64,000 nucleotides of DNA from JAKAWQ01 sp035509315 (GTDB lineage Bacteria > Pseudomonadota > Alphaproteobacteria > Acetobacterales > Acetobacteraceae): NCBI GenBank assembly GCA_035509315.1, contig DATJLS010000052.1, forward strand, positions 1-64,000, in the 5' to 3' direction. Position numbers and translations under genes: made by a program. The notes under the pieces are model-generated. The model was given only the letters and a program-made list of their open reading frames with translations, made no database searches and was not told where the DNA came from. Numbering within the stretch: the stretch's first letter is position 1; every line of letters begins with the position of its first letter. Below, one piece after another: positions 1 to 8,727 of this stretch.

Positions 1-57
1 GGTCAGAACCTCGATTCGCCGATACTCGCCCTTCGCGTCGTCATTAACGTCATCCAT
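1..57 (-). CDS. IS66 TnpA-like accessory protein, N-terminal fragment
   Basis: Only the first 19 codons are inside the window. They start at ATG 57 and stay open to base 1. The peptide MDDVNDDAKGEYRRIEVLT ends in RRIEVLT, the characteristic opening of IS66 TnpA proteins (RRIEV(I/L)TG...), which precedes their helix-turn-helix. TnpA is the small protein encoded first in IS66 elements, upstream of TnpB and the transposase TnpC. The call rests on a short motif plus the matching element end at 140. Confidence 0.5.
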   Translation of the reverse strand, partial: MDDVNDDAKGEYRRIEVLT

Positions 58-140
58 AATGATAGCTCGAAGCCTCCCGCTCCAAGCCACCAAATCCATT
101 CTCGCCACTTAGGCAAGAAGGGCCTCAAAGCGCCGCTTAC
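1..140 (-). mobile_element. IS66-family insertion sequence, one terminus (runs off left edge)
   Basis: Read on the minus strand, the element begins at 140 with GTAAGCGGCG, matching the GTAAGCG-type ends I know for IS66-family elements. About 80 nt inside this end an ORF starts that looks like the small IS66 protein TnpA. IS66 elements usually make 8-bp target duplications, so 141-148 (acctcatc) would be one copy; the other copy is outside the window. The flanking 141-366 contains no recognisable gene. Confidence 0.6.
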
Positions 141-366
141 ACCTCATCCGTACAGGGTGCGAATAGGATGCGAACCGATCGCCACGAATCCCGGTCCGGT
201 CCCTAGGGTCGAGCGGCCGGCGCTTCCGCAAGGCCATGGACGCGCTCGGCCACCCGTCGGGCCAGCAGAGGGGGTTATGCCGGCCCCGGTGTAATAGCGC
301 GCAAGCTTGCGGAACCGGCCCGGAAAGGCCGGGATAGAGTCGCGGCACGCTTGGACCTTCCGGGAC

Positions 367-1194
367 TCAGAACGGCCGATCGCCCTTGATCGTGATGCGA
401 AATCCGGATCGAGTCTGGGGAAAATAGTCCCACACAGCGAGATGCTGAACTGCGCGATTGTCCCAGAACGCAACCGAATGGGGACACCAGCGGAAACGCA
501 CCTGGAAGTCCGGCTTCGTGCTGTGCTCGAAGAGAAAATGAAGAACGGCGCGGCTTTCGTCTTCCGGCAGTTCATTGACGCGAATGGTGAACCCACGATT
601 GACGAAGAGTGTCTTGCGCCCGGTCACAGGGTGGGTGCGCACCACCGGATGCACCGCGTTCGGATAGATCTTGCCCGTCTCCGCGATGCCGAGAATGGCG
701 TTGGTTGCACGATAGGTCGGGCCGCCGTCATGGAATGCCGTCAATCCTTCCAGATATGTCTTCATGCGCGGGGAGAGCGCATCGTACGCTGCGGACTGGC
801 TTGCGAACAGGGTATCGCCGCCGACGGGCGGCACGGTATGGAGATAGAGGATGCTGCCGAGCGGCGGTTCCGAGTCGCACGAAACGTCCGAATGCCAGCG
901 TTCACCGGCGATGCGCTTGCTGTTCGCGTCCGCATGAATGGGCAGGACTTCCGGATGGCCTTCGGGGCCGGGTGTATTGGGATGGATATGCAACTCCCCG
1001 AAATAGCGGCCGAGTGTTTTTGCGCTGTCGTAATCCAGCTTCTGGTCGCGGAAGAAGATCACTTGATGTTCGGCGAGCGCGGAATGCAATTCGTCGATTT
1101 CCCGGTTGCTCAGTGCGCCGCCGAGATCGATGCCGGCAATCTCTGCGCCGAGATATGGCGTCAGCTTCGTGACTTGGATTGTTTCATAGGTCAT
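367..1194 (-). CDS. TauD/TfdA-family Fe(II)/2-oxoglutarate dioxygenase
   Basis: Probable cytoplasmic non-haem iron dioxygenase of 275 residues that oxidises a small substrate with 2-oxoglutarate and O2. The facial triad is visible: H101-x-D103 in WHSDVSC and H251 in VQHLAVWDY. The 2-oxoglutarate-binding arginine lies in RSGFRITIKG near the C-terminus. I start at the ATG of MTYETIQV; the 37 codons upstream are arginine-rich and unlike the family. Relatives act on taurine, alkyl sulfates, 2,4-D or phosphonates, and the substrate cannot be read from sequence. The gene stands alone, divergent from the RNA methyltransferase. Confidence 0.88.
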   Translation of the reverse strand: MTYETIQVTKLTPYLGAEIAGIDLGGALSNREIDELHSALAEHQVIFFRDQKLDYDSAKTLGRYFGELHIHPNTPGPEGHPEVLPIHADANSKRIAGERWHSDVSCDSEPPLGSILYLHTVPPVGGDTLFASQSAAYDALSPRMKTYLEGLTAFHDGGPTYRATNAILGIAETGKIYPNAVHPVVRTHPVTGRKTLFVNRGFTIRVNELPEDESRAVLHFLFEHSTKPDFQVRFRWCPHSVAFWDNRAVQHLAVWDYFPQTRSGFRITIKGDRPF

Positions 1195-1447
1195 ACCCTT
1201 CGTCCCTTTCTTTGCCGAACGCGCCGAATGATCGGTATCACCATGTTTCCCTGCGCTGATCCTTATACGATCAGACCTTCTTTCGTTGAGTGGCCGTGCG
1301 CCCAAAAATATCTACTCATCCGATAGAGATTTGGGCATGGCGCAGCGAGAAATGTCAAGTGGGAAACGGAAAGCGCTGCGGAGATCGCGCGGCTCCAGCC
1401 TCTCCGATCTCGGATCGCGTGCGAAGCGACCGCAACACGTGACGTCG

Positions 1448-2713
1448 ATGGATATGGATGAAGTTCGCATCGAGCGGATCGGGGCGGACGGCGACGGTAT
1501 AGCCGTGCGCAAGGACGGCACGAAGCTCTACGTTGCAGGGACCTTGCCGGGTGAGCTTGCCGAAGTGCGCGCGACAATCCGGCGTGGGCAAGACTGGGCG
1601 GCGGAGGCCACCACAATCCTGGAACTGAGCCCCGAACGTATATCGCCACCCTGCCCGCATTTCGGCGCTTGTGGTGGCTGCGCGCTTCAGCATTGGCGTG
1701 ACGATGCCTATCGCGTGTGGAAGACCAGCCTGTTGCGCACGGCCCTGGCCCGGGCCGGCTTCCCTGACACGCCCATGGCGTCCATCTCGCAGAGCCGGCC
1801 CGGCAGCCGACGGCGGGTGGATCTGGCGGTGCGACGGCCTGCCGGGGCCGTCCAAGTCGGGCTGCATCGGCGCCGCAGCGCCGATATCGTCGATCTTCGG
1901 ACCTGTGTTGTGCTGGAGCCTTCCCTTGCCGATCTGATCGCGCCGCTGCGCCTGGCCCTCGGCACTCTGACGGCGCTGCGGCGAAACGGCTCGGCGATCC
2001 TGAATTTGCTTGAGAATGGCGCGGATTTGCTGCTCCGCACCGATGGCGATCTCACTGCGTCCGGTCGTATATCATTGACACGCTTCGCCGATGCCTACGG
2101 CCTTGCGCGCATTTCCTGGGCGCGCGGCAAAGACGTGCCCGAGCCCGTGTGCCTGCTGCGCCCGCCGGTGATTTCTCTTTCCGGCGTCTCCGTTTTCACC
2201 CCTCCCGGCGCCTTTCTCCAGGCCACGTTGGAAGGACAGGCAGCAATCGTCGCCGCTGTTCTCGCGGGCCTGCCGCAATCTCTTCCGGCGCGGGCCCGCA
2301 TCGTCGAATTGTTCGCCGGCTGCGGCACGCTGACATTTCCGCTTTCTGAACGGGCCCATGTCATCGCCTATGAGGGCGATGATCCGGCCGTGGTGTCCTT
2401 GCGGCGCGCTGCGGCCGGCCGGCGGATCACGGCCATTCGGCGTGATCTGGCAAACCAGCCGCTGAGCGCAGAGGAACTGGGGTGCGCGTCGGCCATCGTG
2501 CTCGATCCGCCCTATGCCGGCGCTGCGCCGCAAATGGCGGCTTTGGCCGCCTGCGGGGCGCCGCGCATCATCTATGTGAGCTGCAATCCGGCGACACTTT
2601 CTCACGACGCGCGGTATCTCCGCGACGCTGGGTATCAGGTTCTCACGGCGACACCGATCGATCAATTCCGCTGGTCCGCACGGCTTGAAAGCGTCGTCGT
2701 CTTTGTCCGCTGA
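1448..2713 (+). CDS. Class I SAM-dependent RNA methyltransferase (TrmA/RlmD-like, Fe-S type)
   Basis: Predicted 5-methyluridine RNA methyltransferase of about 421 residues. It has an N-terminal TRAM-like segment, then an Fe-S cysteine cluster (CPHFGACGGC, C69/C75/C78, with a fourth Cys in DLRTCVV). A Rossmann methyltransferase domain follows, with SAM motif VELFAGCGTLTFPL, motif IV VLDPPYAG and the catalytic-cysteine motif SCNPATLSHD. The start is uncertain: ATG 1448 or 1454 gives the family's usual beginning, and the frame stays open to 1286. Target base (23S rRNA or tRNA) is not decidable here. It ends 5 nt from the convergent GFA gene. Confidence 0.9.
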   Translation: MDMDEVRIERIGADGDGIAVRKDGTKLYVAGTLPGELAEVRATIRRGQDWAAEATTILELSPERISPPCPHFGACGGCALQHWRDDAYRVWKTSLLRTALARAGFPDTPMASISQSRPGSRRRVDLAVRRPAGAVQVGLHRRRSADIVDLRTCVVLEPSLADLIAPLRLALGTLTALRRNGSAILNLLENGADLLLRTDGDLTASGRISLTRFADAYGLARISWARGKDVPEPVCLLRPPVISLSGVSVFTPPGAFLQATLEGQAAIVAAVLAGLPQSLPARARIVELFAGCGTLTFPLSERAHVIAYEGDDPAVVSLRRAAAGRRITAIRRDLANQPLSAEELGCASAIVLDPPYAGAAPQMAALAACGAPRIIYVSCNPATLSHDARYLRDAGYQVLTATPIDQFRWSARLESVVVFVR

Positions 2714-2718
2714 CCGGC

Positions 2719-3198
2719 CTACCCGCCCAGAATGGCGCGGCGCCGTTCCAGGCTCGCGGTGGGCCAGAGCTGCCGCGAATCGTAATAGGCCTCGAACGTG
2801 GGGGCGTCGGCCGGCAATGTCACCCAGGGCAGCTTCGAGCGAGTATAGATATGCACGTCGGGCAGCAGCTCAGCCGGCTCGTCGAGCGTGCCCACCCGCA
2901 CGAAGCGGAGCGCGGCGCGGCCGCCATACTCGCTCCAGAGAGCGGTTTGGCAGTCGGGGCATCGGAAGATGCGATGCGGTCGGCCGCTGTCCGTTGGAAC
3001 GGAGATCGGTTCCGGATCTCCCGCGAGCAGGGTGATCTGATCCGTCTCGATCAGCGCATTGAGCACGAAAGCGCTTCCCGTCTGGCGCTGGCAATCGCGA
3101 CAATGGCAGCAATGAACGAACATCGGCGTGGTTTCGAGCCGGTAACGCACCGCGCCGCAGGCACACCCGCCTTCCCGCTTTTCCCTTTGGTCATTCAT
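2719..3198 (-). CDS. GFA-fold (glutathione-dependent formaldehyde-activating-like) zinc protein
   Basis: A 159-residue protein of the GFA/CENP-V fold. Zinc-binding cysteines appear as GGCACGAVRY, HCCHCRDCQRQTG and FRCPDCQTALW, the classic spacing. The family founder, Gfa, was linked to formation of S-hydroxymethylglutathione from formaldehyde, but most members have no proven reaction, so function is open. I start at MNDQREK rather than 28 codons upstream because the family begins shortly before the first CxC. The next gene on this strand is fhs, 119 nt upstream, a suggestive but weak one-carbon link. Confidence 0.85.
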   Translation of the reverse strand: MNDQREKREGGCACGAVRYRLETTPMFVHCCHCRDCQRQTGSAFVLNALIETDQITLLAGDPEPISVPTDSGRPHRIFRCPDCQTALWSEYGGRAALRFVRVGTLDEPAELLPDVHIYTRSKLPWVTLPADAPTFEAYYDSRQLWPTASLERRRAILGG

Positions 3199-3317
3199 CG
3201 GATCGTTCCCCGTCCTGACGGCTTGGACATTCCCGCCATTGCTTCGGCCCAGTGGGCCATGCCCAGTAAGCCACAAAGCCAATTCATCGCTTGGGGAAAA
3301 TTGCGGTCCCTTTAAAA

Positions 3318-4982
3318 TTAAAAGAGGCCGCTCACTTTGCCGTCCGGCCCCAACCCGATCTGTTCCGAGGCCGGAACCCGCGGCAGGCCCGGCATGGTCA
3401 GAATCTCGCCGGCCAGGGCGACGACGAAACCGGCACCCGCCGAGAGCTGCACAGCGCGGATCGGCAGGACATGGCCTTCTGGCGCGCCGAGCCGCGCGGG
3501 ATCGGCGCTGAAACTATATTGCGTCTTGGCAATGCAGACCGGGGCCTTCGCGAAGCCAGCCTGCTCGAAGGAAGCGAGCCTGCGCGCCGCGGCGGGTGGG
3601 ATCTCAATATCGCTGGCGTGGTAGATTTCGCGTGCCACGACCCGGATCTTTTCCGCGAACGGCAAGCCGTCGGGATAGAGCGGCGCAAAGCGGGTGGTGT
3701 CGTCCTCAAGCCTAGCAATCACGGCCCGTGCCAGCCCCGCCGCGCCAGCCGCCCCATCAGCCCAATGGGTGCAGAGCACCATCTCCACCGCGCGTGCCGC
3801 CATGGCACGCTTGACTGCGGCGATTTCCTCCGCCGTGTCCGAGGTGAAGCTGTTGAGCGCGACGAGCACGGGCACACCGAATTTCTTCACGTTCTCGACA
3901 TGCCGCGCGAGATTCGCGATGCCGCGCTCGACCGCGCCGACATCCTCCGTCTCCAGCGCCCGCTTCGCCGCGCCGCCATGAAGTTTGAGCGCGCGCACGG
4001 TGGCGACGACCACTGCCGCCGCAGGCGTCAGGCCGGCGAGGCGGCATTTGATGTCGAAGAATTTTTCCGCGCCGAGATCGGCACCGAACCCCGCTTCGGT
4101 GACGACGATCGGCGCGAGCTTGAGGCCGAGCCGCGTCGCCATCACCGAATTGCAGCCATGGGCAATATTGGCAAAGGGACCACCATGCACGAGCACGGGC
4201 GAACCCTCCAGCGTCTGCACCAGATTCGGCATCAGCGCATCGCGCAGCAATGCCGCCATCGCGCCATCGGCGCGAAGATCGCGCGCCGTGACCATGCCGC
4301 CGTCGCGCCGCTCGGCCACGACGATGCGCGCAAGCCGCGCCTCGAGGTCGGGAAGGTTGCGGGCAAGGCAGAAGAGCGCCATCACCTCGGAGGCGGCGGT
4401 GATGTCGAACCCGTCCTCCCTCACCGGCCCGTTGCTCCCAAGGGCAATGACGGTCGCGCGCAGGCTGCGGTCATTCACATCGAATGCGCGGCGCCAGAAG
4501 ACCCGTCGCGTATCGATGCAGAGCGCATTGCCATAATGGAGATGATTGTCGAGCATTGCCGCGAGCAGATTGTTGGCGGCGGTGATCGCATGGAAATCAC
4601 CGGTGAAATGGAGATTGATTTCCTCCATCGGCGCGATCTGCGCCCGTCCCCCGCCCGTCGCCCCGCCCTTGACCCCGAAACAAGGCCCAAGGCTCGGCTC
4701 GCGCAGACAGAGCATGGCGGGTTTGCCAATCGCGTTCAGCGCATCGGCAAGTCCGATCGCGGTGGTGGTCTTGCCCTCGCCGGCTGCCGTCGGGTTGATG
4801 CCGGTGACCAGCACCAGCGCACCGTCCGCTCGGTTTTCCAGGCTCTCGATGAAATCGAACCCGATCTTCGCCTTGAACCTTCCATAGGGTTCGAGGGCTT
4901 CGGCCGGAATGCCGGCCTTCGTCGCGATCTCCGCGATCGGCCGGAGCCGGACGCGGCGCGCGATCTCGAGATCGTCCGGCAT
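3318..4982 (-). CDS. fhs: Formate-tetrahydrofolate ligase
   Basis: ATP-dependent ligation of formate to tetrahydrofolate, giving 10-formyl-THF in the cytosol. The 554 residues match the usual length of about 555. The nucleotide loop PTAAGEGKTTTAIGLADAL lies near residue 65, followed by the family segments REPSLGPCFGVKGGATGGG and HFTGDFHAI. Start ATG 4982 lies 2 nt after the phnW stop codon, so the two are almost certainly co-transcribed and translationally coupled. The stop TAA lies in an AT-rich stretch (3308-3325) with no clean terminator hairpin. Confidence 0.97.
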   Translation of the reverse strand: MPDDLEIARRVRLRPIAEIATKAGIPAEALEPYGRFKAKIGFDFIESLENRADGALVLVTGINPTAAGEGKTTTAIGLADALNAIGKPAMLCLREPSLGPCFGVKGGATGGGRAQIAPMEEINLHFTGDFHAITAANNLLAAMLDNHLHYGNALCIDTRRVFWRRAFDVNDRSLRATVIALGSNGPVREDGFDITAASEVMALFCLARNLPDLEARLARIVVAERRDGGMVTARDLRADGAMAALLRDALMPNLVQTLEGSPVLVHGGPFANIAHGCNSVMATRLGLKLAPIVVTEAGFGADLGAEKFFDIKCRLAGLTPAAAVVVATVRALKLHGGAAKRALETEDVGAVERGIANLARHVENVKKFGVPVLVALNSFTSDTAEEIAAVKRAMAARAVEMVLCTHWADGAAGAAGLARAVIARLEDDTTRFAPLYPDGLPFAEKIRVVAREIYHASDIEIPPAAARRLASFEQAGFAKAPVCIAKTQYSFSADPARLGAPEGHVLPIRAVQLSAGAGFVVALAGEILTMPGLPRVPASEQIGLGPDGKVSGLF

Positions 4983-4984
4983 GC

Positions 4985-6100
4985 TCAGGCAGCCTTGCGC
5001 TTGCGGATGCCAAGCGCACCGAGCGCGTCATCCATCGCGGCAACGGCGGCGCGGTAATCCTCCGCACCGAGCGCGCCGATCAGGCCGACGCGGAAGCTCG
5101 GCAGGGGAGTGTCATAGAAATTGCTGATGAGGAAGCCTCGTTGCTTGAGAAGCTCGACGAAGGAAAGCAGGTCCCAGCGCGGATCATCCGGAGCCAGCAC
5201 GTTCATCACGATCGGCCCCTGCAAGGGAAGCGGCAGATAGGGCGTGAGGCCGATCGCCTGCACCCCGTCATAGAGCGCGCGCAGATTGGCCCGGTAACGG
5301 GCAAGCCGTGCCACCGCCCCTCCTTCGGCGGCGAAGATTTCGAGCGCCACCAGAAGTGCGTTGAGCACCTGGGCGGGTGGCGTAAAGCGGAAGCTGCCCG
5401 CGCCGAAATGCTCGGCATGTTCGTAGATATCCGCGAGGTCGAGGCACCAGCTCTCCGCCGCCTCGGCCCGCCCGATGAGCCGTGCCTTGGGCGCGATCGC
5501 GAAGGCAAGGCCGGGCATGGCTTCAAGGCATTTGTTCGCCGTGAAGAGAACGGCATCCACCTCCGGCATCGCCGCAAGATCGAGCGGCAGCGCCCCGAAG
5601 GCCGACACCGCGTCGATGATCACGCGCCGTCCCGCAACACGGGCGGCAGTGCTGAGCGCCACCGCGTCATGCACCACGCCGGTGCTGGTCTCGCTATAGA
5701 CAAAGGCGAGATGGCCGATGGCCGGGTCCATGGCAAGCACGGATGCCACGGCCCTGGGATCGGTCCGCTCGCTCGCGTCGACAGGCAGGCCCACCACCTC
5801 GCGCCCGCACGTGCGGGCAAGGCGGGCGAGCCGGGCCGCGTAGCCCCCGGTCATCGGCACAAGGATTTTTCCGCCGCGCGGCACGAAGCTGCGGATCGCG
5901 GCTTCAACTATGAAATGGCCCGAGCCCTGCAAGGGCAGGCTTGCATGGGTGTCCGTGCTCACGCCGGCGATCGGGAGCAGGCGCTCGCGAATTCCGGCAT
6001 AGATCGGGTAGAAATCGCCGTCCCATGGTGCGAAATCATGCGCGAGCGCGGCGCGAACTTCGGCGTGGGTCGTCACAGGGCCGGGAATCAGAAGCTTCAT
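4985..6100 (-). CDS. phnW: 2-aminoethylphosphonate-pyruvate transaminase (PhnW-type)
   Basis: PLP-dependent class V aminotransferase, 371 residues, expected to convert 2-aminoethylphosphonate and pyruvate to phosphonoacetaldehyde and alanine. It shows PhnW-specific blocks: PGPVTT at the start, PLQGSGHFIVEAAI, the AFVYSETSTGVV segment, IDAVSAFGALPLD and the lysine motif TANKCLEAMPGLAF. These differ from serine-glyoxylate aminotransferases. I start at MKLLIPGPV; the ORF extends 53 codons upstream with no family resemblance. Phosphonatase (phnX) and other phosphonate genes are not in the window. The downstream partner is fhs. Confidence 0.85.
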   Translation of the reverse strand: MKLLIPGPVTTHAEVRAALAHDFAPWDGDFYPIYAGIRERLLPIAGVSTDTHASLPLQGSGHFIVEAAIRSFVPRGGKILVPMTGGYAARLARLARTCGREVVGLPVDASERTDPRAVASVLAMDPAIGHLAFVYSETSTGVVHDAVALSTAARVAGRRVIIDAVSAFGALPLDLAAMPEVDAVLFTANKCLEAMPGLAFAIAPKARLIGRAEAAESWCLDLADIYEHAEHFGAGSFRFTPPAQVLNALLVALEIFAAEGGAVARLARYRANLRALYDGVQAIGLTPYLPLPLQGPIVMNVLAPDDPRWDLLSFVELLKQRGFLISNFYDTPLPSFRVGLIGALGAEDYRAAVAAMDDALGALGIRKRKAA

Positions 6101-6283
6101 GGGAATGTGCGGGGATACCAGCAGGACATCCAAGGCAGATTGGCGACAATGCCCAGGATTGGCACGGGTATTTCGGGAAATCCAGCCGCCCCTCGGCGCC
6201 GCCTTGGCACTCGCCCGGGCCGCAGAGACCACAAACCCCGGCGGCTTCGCGGCTGGCATGCGGAGCTGTTATAAGGGACAGTG

Positions 6284-6763
6284 ATGACCCTGCCGTTCTC
6301 GCTGCCTGACTGGGTGCCCTGGTGGCTGCCCTTTGTCGTTCTTGTGCCCGGCATTCTCTATCTTCTCGCCTTCCTGCTGATGCCATTTAGCGTCTTCGGC
6401 GTGAAAGGCCGGCTCGAAGGCGTGGAGGCACGGCTCGACGAGATCCAGGCGGAGATTCGCGGGCTTGCGCTCCGTTTGCCCGAACCGCTTGCCGATGGCA
6501 GTTATGGCGAGGATCTGACGCATCTCGGCGCGCAGGCGCCCCGCCCGACGGCGGGAGCGGGATATGCGAGGCCGCCCATTCCTCCGGCTCCGCCTGCACC
6601 GAGAAGGAGCACTCCAGCCTCCATGCCGGAAATGGCACCGGAGGATGCGCCGGATCCGCGTATCTTCACGCCGTTGGGCAACAGCCCCTCTGGCAACCGA
6701 CGCGGGCCCGAGGCGCCTCCCCGGTCGGGGCGGACCGAGCCGCGGCTCGACTGGCCCGGCTGA
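6284..6763 (+). CDS. Small membrane-anchored protein with coiled-coil and Pro-rich tail
   Basis: Not recognised. The 159-residue product has one hydrophobic helix at about residues 10-34 (WWLPFVVLVPGILYLLAFLL), then a short charged, heptad-like segment (VKGRLEGVEARLDEIQAEI). A proline/alanine-rich, probably disordered C-terminal half follows. This suggests a single-pass inner-membrane protein with a cytoplasmic coiled coil. ATG 6284 is preceded by GTG 6281, and either could start it. It is divergent from phnW. Confidence 0.6.
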   Translation: MTLPFSLPDWVPWWLPFVVLVPGILYLLAFLLMPFSVFGVKGRLEGVEARLDEIQAEIRGLALRLPEPLADGSYGEDLTHLGAQAPRPTAGAGYARPPIPPAPPAPRRSTPASMPEMAPEDAPDPRIFTPLGNSPSGNRRGPEAPPRSGRTEPRLDWPG

Positions 6764-7070
6764 ACCTCGCCCCCGGGGTATTTCGCCGAACGGCCCATGG
6801 CAGGGCTGCCGCCTCGTCGCGTGACAATTGCCCGCGCTCTCGATTAGCGTTTGGTTTGAATTGCTTCGAACCGGCAAGGGCAAACCCGGCATGCGGCGTG
6901 TGCGGCACGGGCCTCTTTCTCGGCGGCGGTTGGGCGGGCGACCAGGCACCGTCCCCGCCCATGGATGGGAGCGATAGGTGCCTCCGGAGGACGGCCTCGC
7001 GGCGGGCATGGCCTCCGCGAAGCTGCGTGCGGCGGCGCCGTCTTGCTCCGCACAGTCCTCTTCCACCCCG
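6764..7070. other. Stretch without a supported gene
   Basis: About 300 bases between the small membrane protein and the YkoP-like gene. The YkoP-like frame is already open from 6978 (GTG), so part of this may be its true N-terminus. No RNA gene, clear promoter or repeat was seen. Confidence 0.4.
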
Positions 7071-7844
7071 ATGGTGCCGGCCAGGACCTCACGGCGTCAG
7101 CGGTTCGATCCAGTGGCGTGCATCGTGCGCCCGGTTGATGCGGCGCTTCGCTACCATTACGGGATCCGAGAATTCACTGACGATCCACTCTGTATCCTTC
7201 GCCTCTCGCGCGAGAAGGCCTGGCGGGGGCTTCTACTCTCGGATGGCACGCCGATCGCGGCCGGCGAGCCGGTGGGAGAACTCCATTTCTGGAGCGAGCA
7301 CATGCCGGTCTTCGGCGATACGGGGCCAAATCTCGGGTGGGCGGTGGAAACGTGCCGCCGGCTGAGACGATCCTTTGTGCTGCTTGCGGGCGCACTCGGC
7401 AGCGATCCCCGCTGGCAGGGCCTGCATGCCGTGTTCGCCCGCTGGGCTTTCGCCGGCGCATTCGACGCGACCCATCAGCGGCGGCTGATCGAGGAGTTCG
7501 GGCTCGACATCTTCGCTCCGGATCGCACGATCGCGCATCGGGTCCATGATCTGATGCAGGATTTTCTGCTCTGGGGCATGCTCCGGGCCTTCAACCCCGA
7601 GGCACTGCAGAGCCACGGCTTCTTCCGCTCCCGCCAGGAACTCTGGATCTCCCGCCCTGCCGTGCTGGCAGGCTTTGGCGCGGGCGGGCCGCGAAGGGGT
7701 CGGAAGGCCGAACTTCAAAAGGCGGTGCCCCAAAAGGCGGGATACCAAAGGGCTGAATCATTGCGGGAGCCGCACCTTGCGCCCCTTCCTGAGCGGCGTA
7801 TTGATGCGCTGCCCGCAGGAGCGGAGGAGCAGGGATGCGCGTGA
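7071..7844 (+). CDS. YkoP-like domain protein, start uncertain
   Basis: Conserved-looking core of about 150 residues beginning RPVDAALRYHYGIREF, with LLLSDGTPIAAGEPVGELHF resembling the YkoP domain found beside polysaccharide deacetylases. The family's biochemical role is unknown. The start is weakly supported: the frame is open from 6978, and ATG 7071 or GTG 7113/7125 are alternatives. The C-terminal tail contains a threefold 15-bp repeat (7715-7759), giving QK/A-rich sequence. It overlaps the next gene by 10 nt, suggesting an operon with the Nit-type amidase and NAD kinase. Confidence 0.5.
   Translation: MVPARTSRRQRFDPVACIVRPVDAALRYHYGIREFTDDPLCILRLSREKAWRGLLLSDGTPIAAGEPVGELHFWSEHMPVFGDTGPNLGWAVETCRRLRRSFVLLAGALGSDPRWQGLHAVFARWAFAGAFDATHQRRLIEEFGLDIFAPDRTIAHRVHDLMQDFLLWGMLRAFNPEALQSHGFFRSRQELWISRPAVLAGFGAGGPRRGRKAELQKAVPQKAGYQRAESLREPHLAPLPERRIDALPAGAEEQGCA
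7715..7759 (+). repeat. Tandem 15-bp repeat, 3 units, inside the YkoP-like gene tail
   Basis: Three consecutive 15-bp units share the core CCAAAAGGCGG, the third more diverged. Being 15 bp, the array keeps the reading frame and adds a QKA-type peptide repeat. It is one of several such arrays in this window (also at 24395, 26706, 29983 and 30085). Confidence 0.7.
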
Positions 7845-8671
7845 GCGTGGTTCAGATGAGCCCCGGCCATGACAAGGAGGCGAACATCGCGCAGGCGGCC
7901 CGCCTGATCGACGGTGCCGTCGCCTCCGACCGGCCCGATATGCTCGGCTTGCCCGAGATCTGGACCTGCCTCGGCGGAGACCGTGCGACGAAGTTCGCTC
8001 AGGCTGAGCCTCTCCCTGCGGCAGGTTCAAACGCACCGGGAGGGGCGGCCTACGAGTTCCTTCGCGCTGTGGCGCGCGAGAAGCGAATCCATGTTCATGG
8101 CGGCTCGATCGGCGAGAAGGAGGGGGATCGGCTCTTCAACACCACGGTCGTCTTCAGCCCGGACGGAGTGGAGATCGCGCGCTACCGCAAGGTCCATCTT
8201 TTCGACATCGTGACCCCGGACGGAACCGGCTACCGCGAGAGCGCCACCTTCGGCGCGGGCGGGCAAGTGGTGACATGCGAAGCGAACGGCGTGAAGGTCG
8301 GCCTGGCCATCTGCTATGATCTCCGCTTCCCTGAGCTTTTCCTGGCCCTTCGCCGCGCCGGAGCGGAGCTGATCTTTGTGCCTGCCGCTTTCACCCGTGA
8401 GACCGGCAAGGATCACTGGGAGGTGCTGCTGCGCGCCCGCGCGATCGAGACGCAATGCTGGATCGCGGCGCCCGCCTGCCAGGGCATGCACCGGGATGCG
8501 GGCGGCGAGCCGCGCTGGACCTACGGCCACTCGCTGCTTTGTGACCCTTGGGGCCTGGTGGTTGCCAAGGCCTCCGACGGCATCGGCTGGGCGAGCGCAC
8601 GTATCGACAGCAGGCTGACCGAGCGGGTGCGCCGCGATATGCCGGTGCTCGCCCATCGCAGGCTCATCTGA
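7835..8671 (+). CDS. Carbon-nitrogen hydrolase, Nit1/Nit2-like amidase
   Basis: Nitrilase-superfamily amidase of 278 residues with the Glu-Lys-Cys triad visible: E41 (LPEIW), K119 (YRKVHLFDI) and C160 (ICYDLRFPE). The RKVHLFD and CYDLRFPE forms are typical of the Nit branch, whose studied members hydrolyse deaminated glutathione or omega-amides of keto acids. A metabolite-repair role in the cytosol is likely. It follows the YkoP-like gene with a 10-nt overlap and precedes nadK by 56 nt. Confidence 0.9.
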   Translation: MRVSVVQMSPGHDKEANIAQAARLIDGAVASDRPDMLGLPEIWTCLGGDRATKFAQAEPLPAAGSNAPGGAAYEFLRAVAREKRIHVHGGSIGEKEGDRLFNTTVVFSPDGVEIARYRKVHLFDIVTPDGTGYRESATFGAGGQVVTCEANGVKVGLAICYDLRFPELFLALRRAGAELIFVPAAFTRETGKDHWEVLLRARAIETQCWIAAPACQGMHRDAGGEPRWTYGHSLLCDPWGLVVAKASDGIGWASARIDSRLTERVRRDMPVLAHRRLI

Positions 8672-8727
8672 ACGGCTTCGACGCCTCGCGCGCGGCCGAA
8701 GGCGATCCGCCGCCACCATTTCGGGCG

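Noticed and set aside
171..290. tRNA-Ser-like string (GGTGGCCGAGCGCG and GGTTCGCATCC on the minus strand)
   Set aside because: The acceptor, anticodon and T stems do not pair, so there is no cloverleaf; treated as chance similarity.
3300..3330. Possible intrinsic terminator after fhs
   Set aside because: AT-rich dyad only; the flanking GCGGCC/GGGACCGC arms pair imperfectly and no proper stem plus T-tract is present.
3291..5057. 588-residue open frame on the plus strand
   Set aside because: It lies antisense to fhs, which has full-length family motifs; long shadow frames are expected in high-GC DNA.
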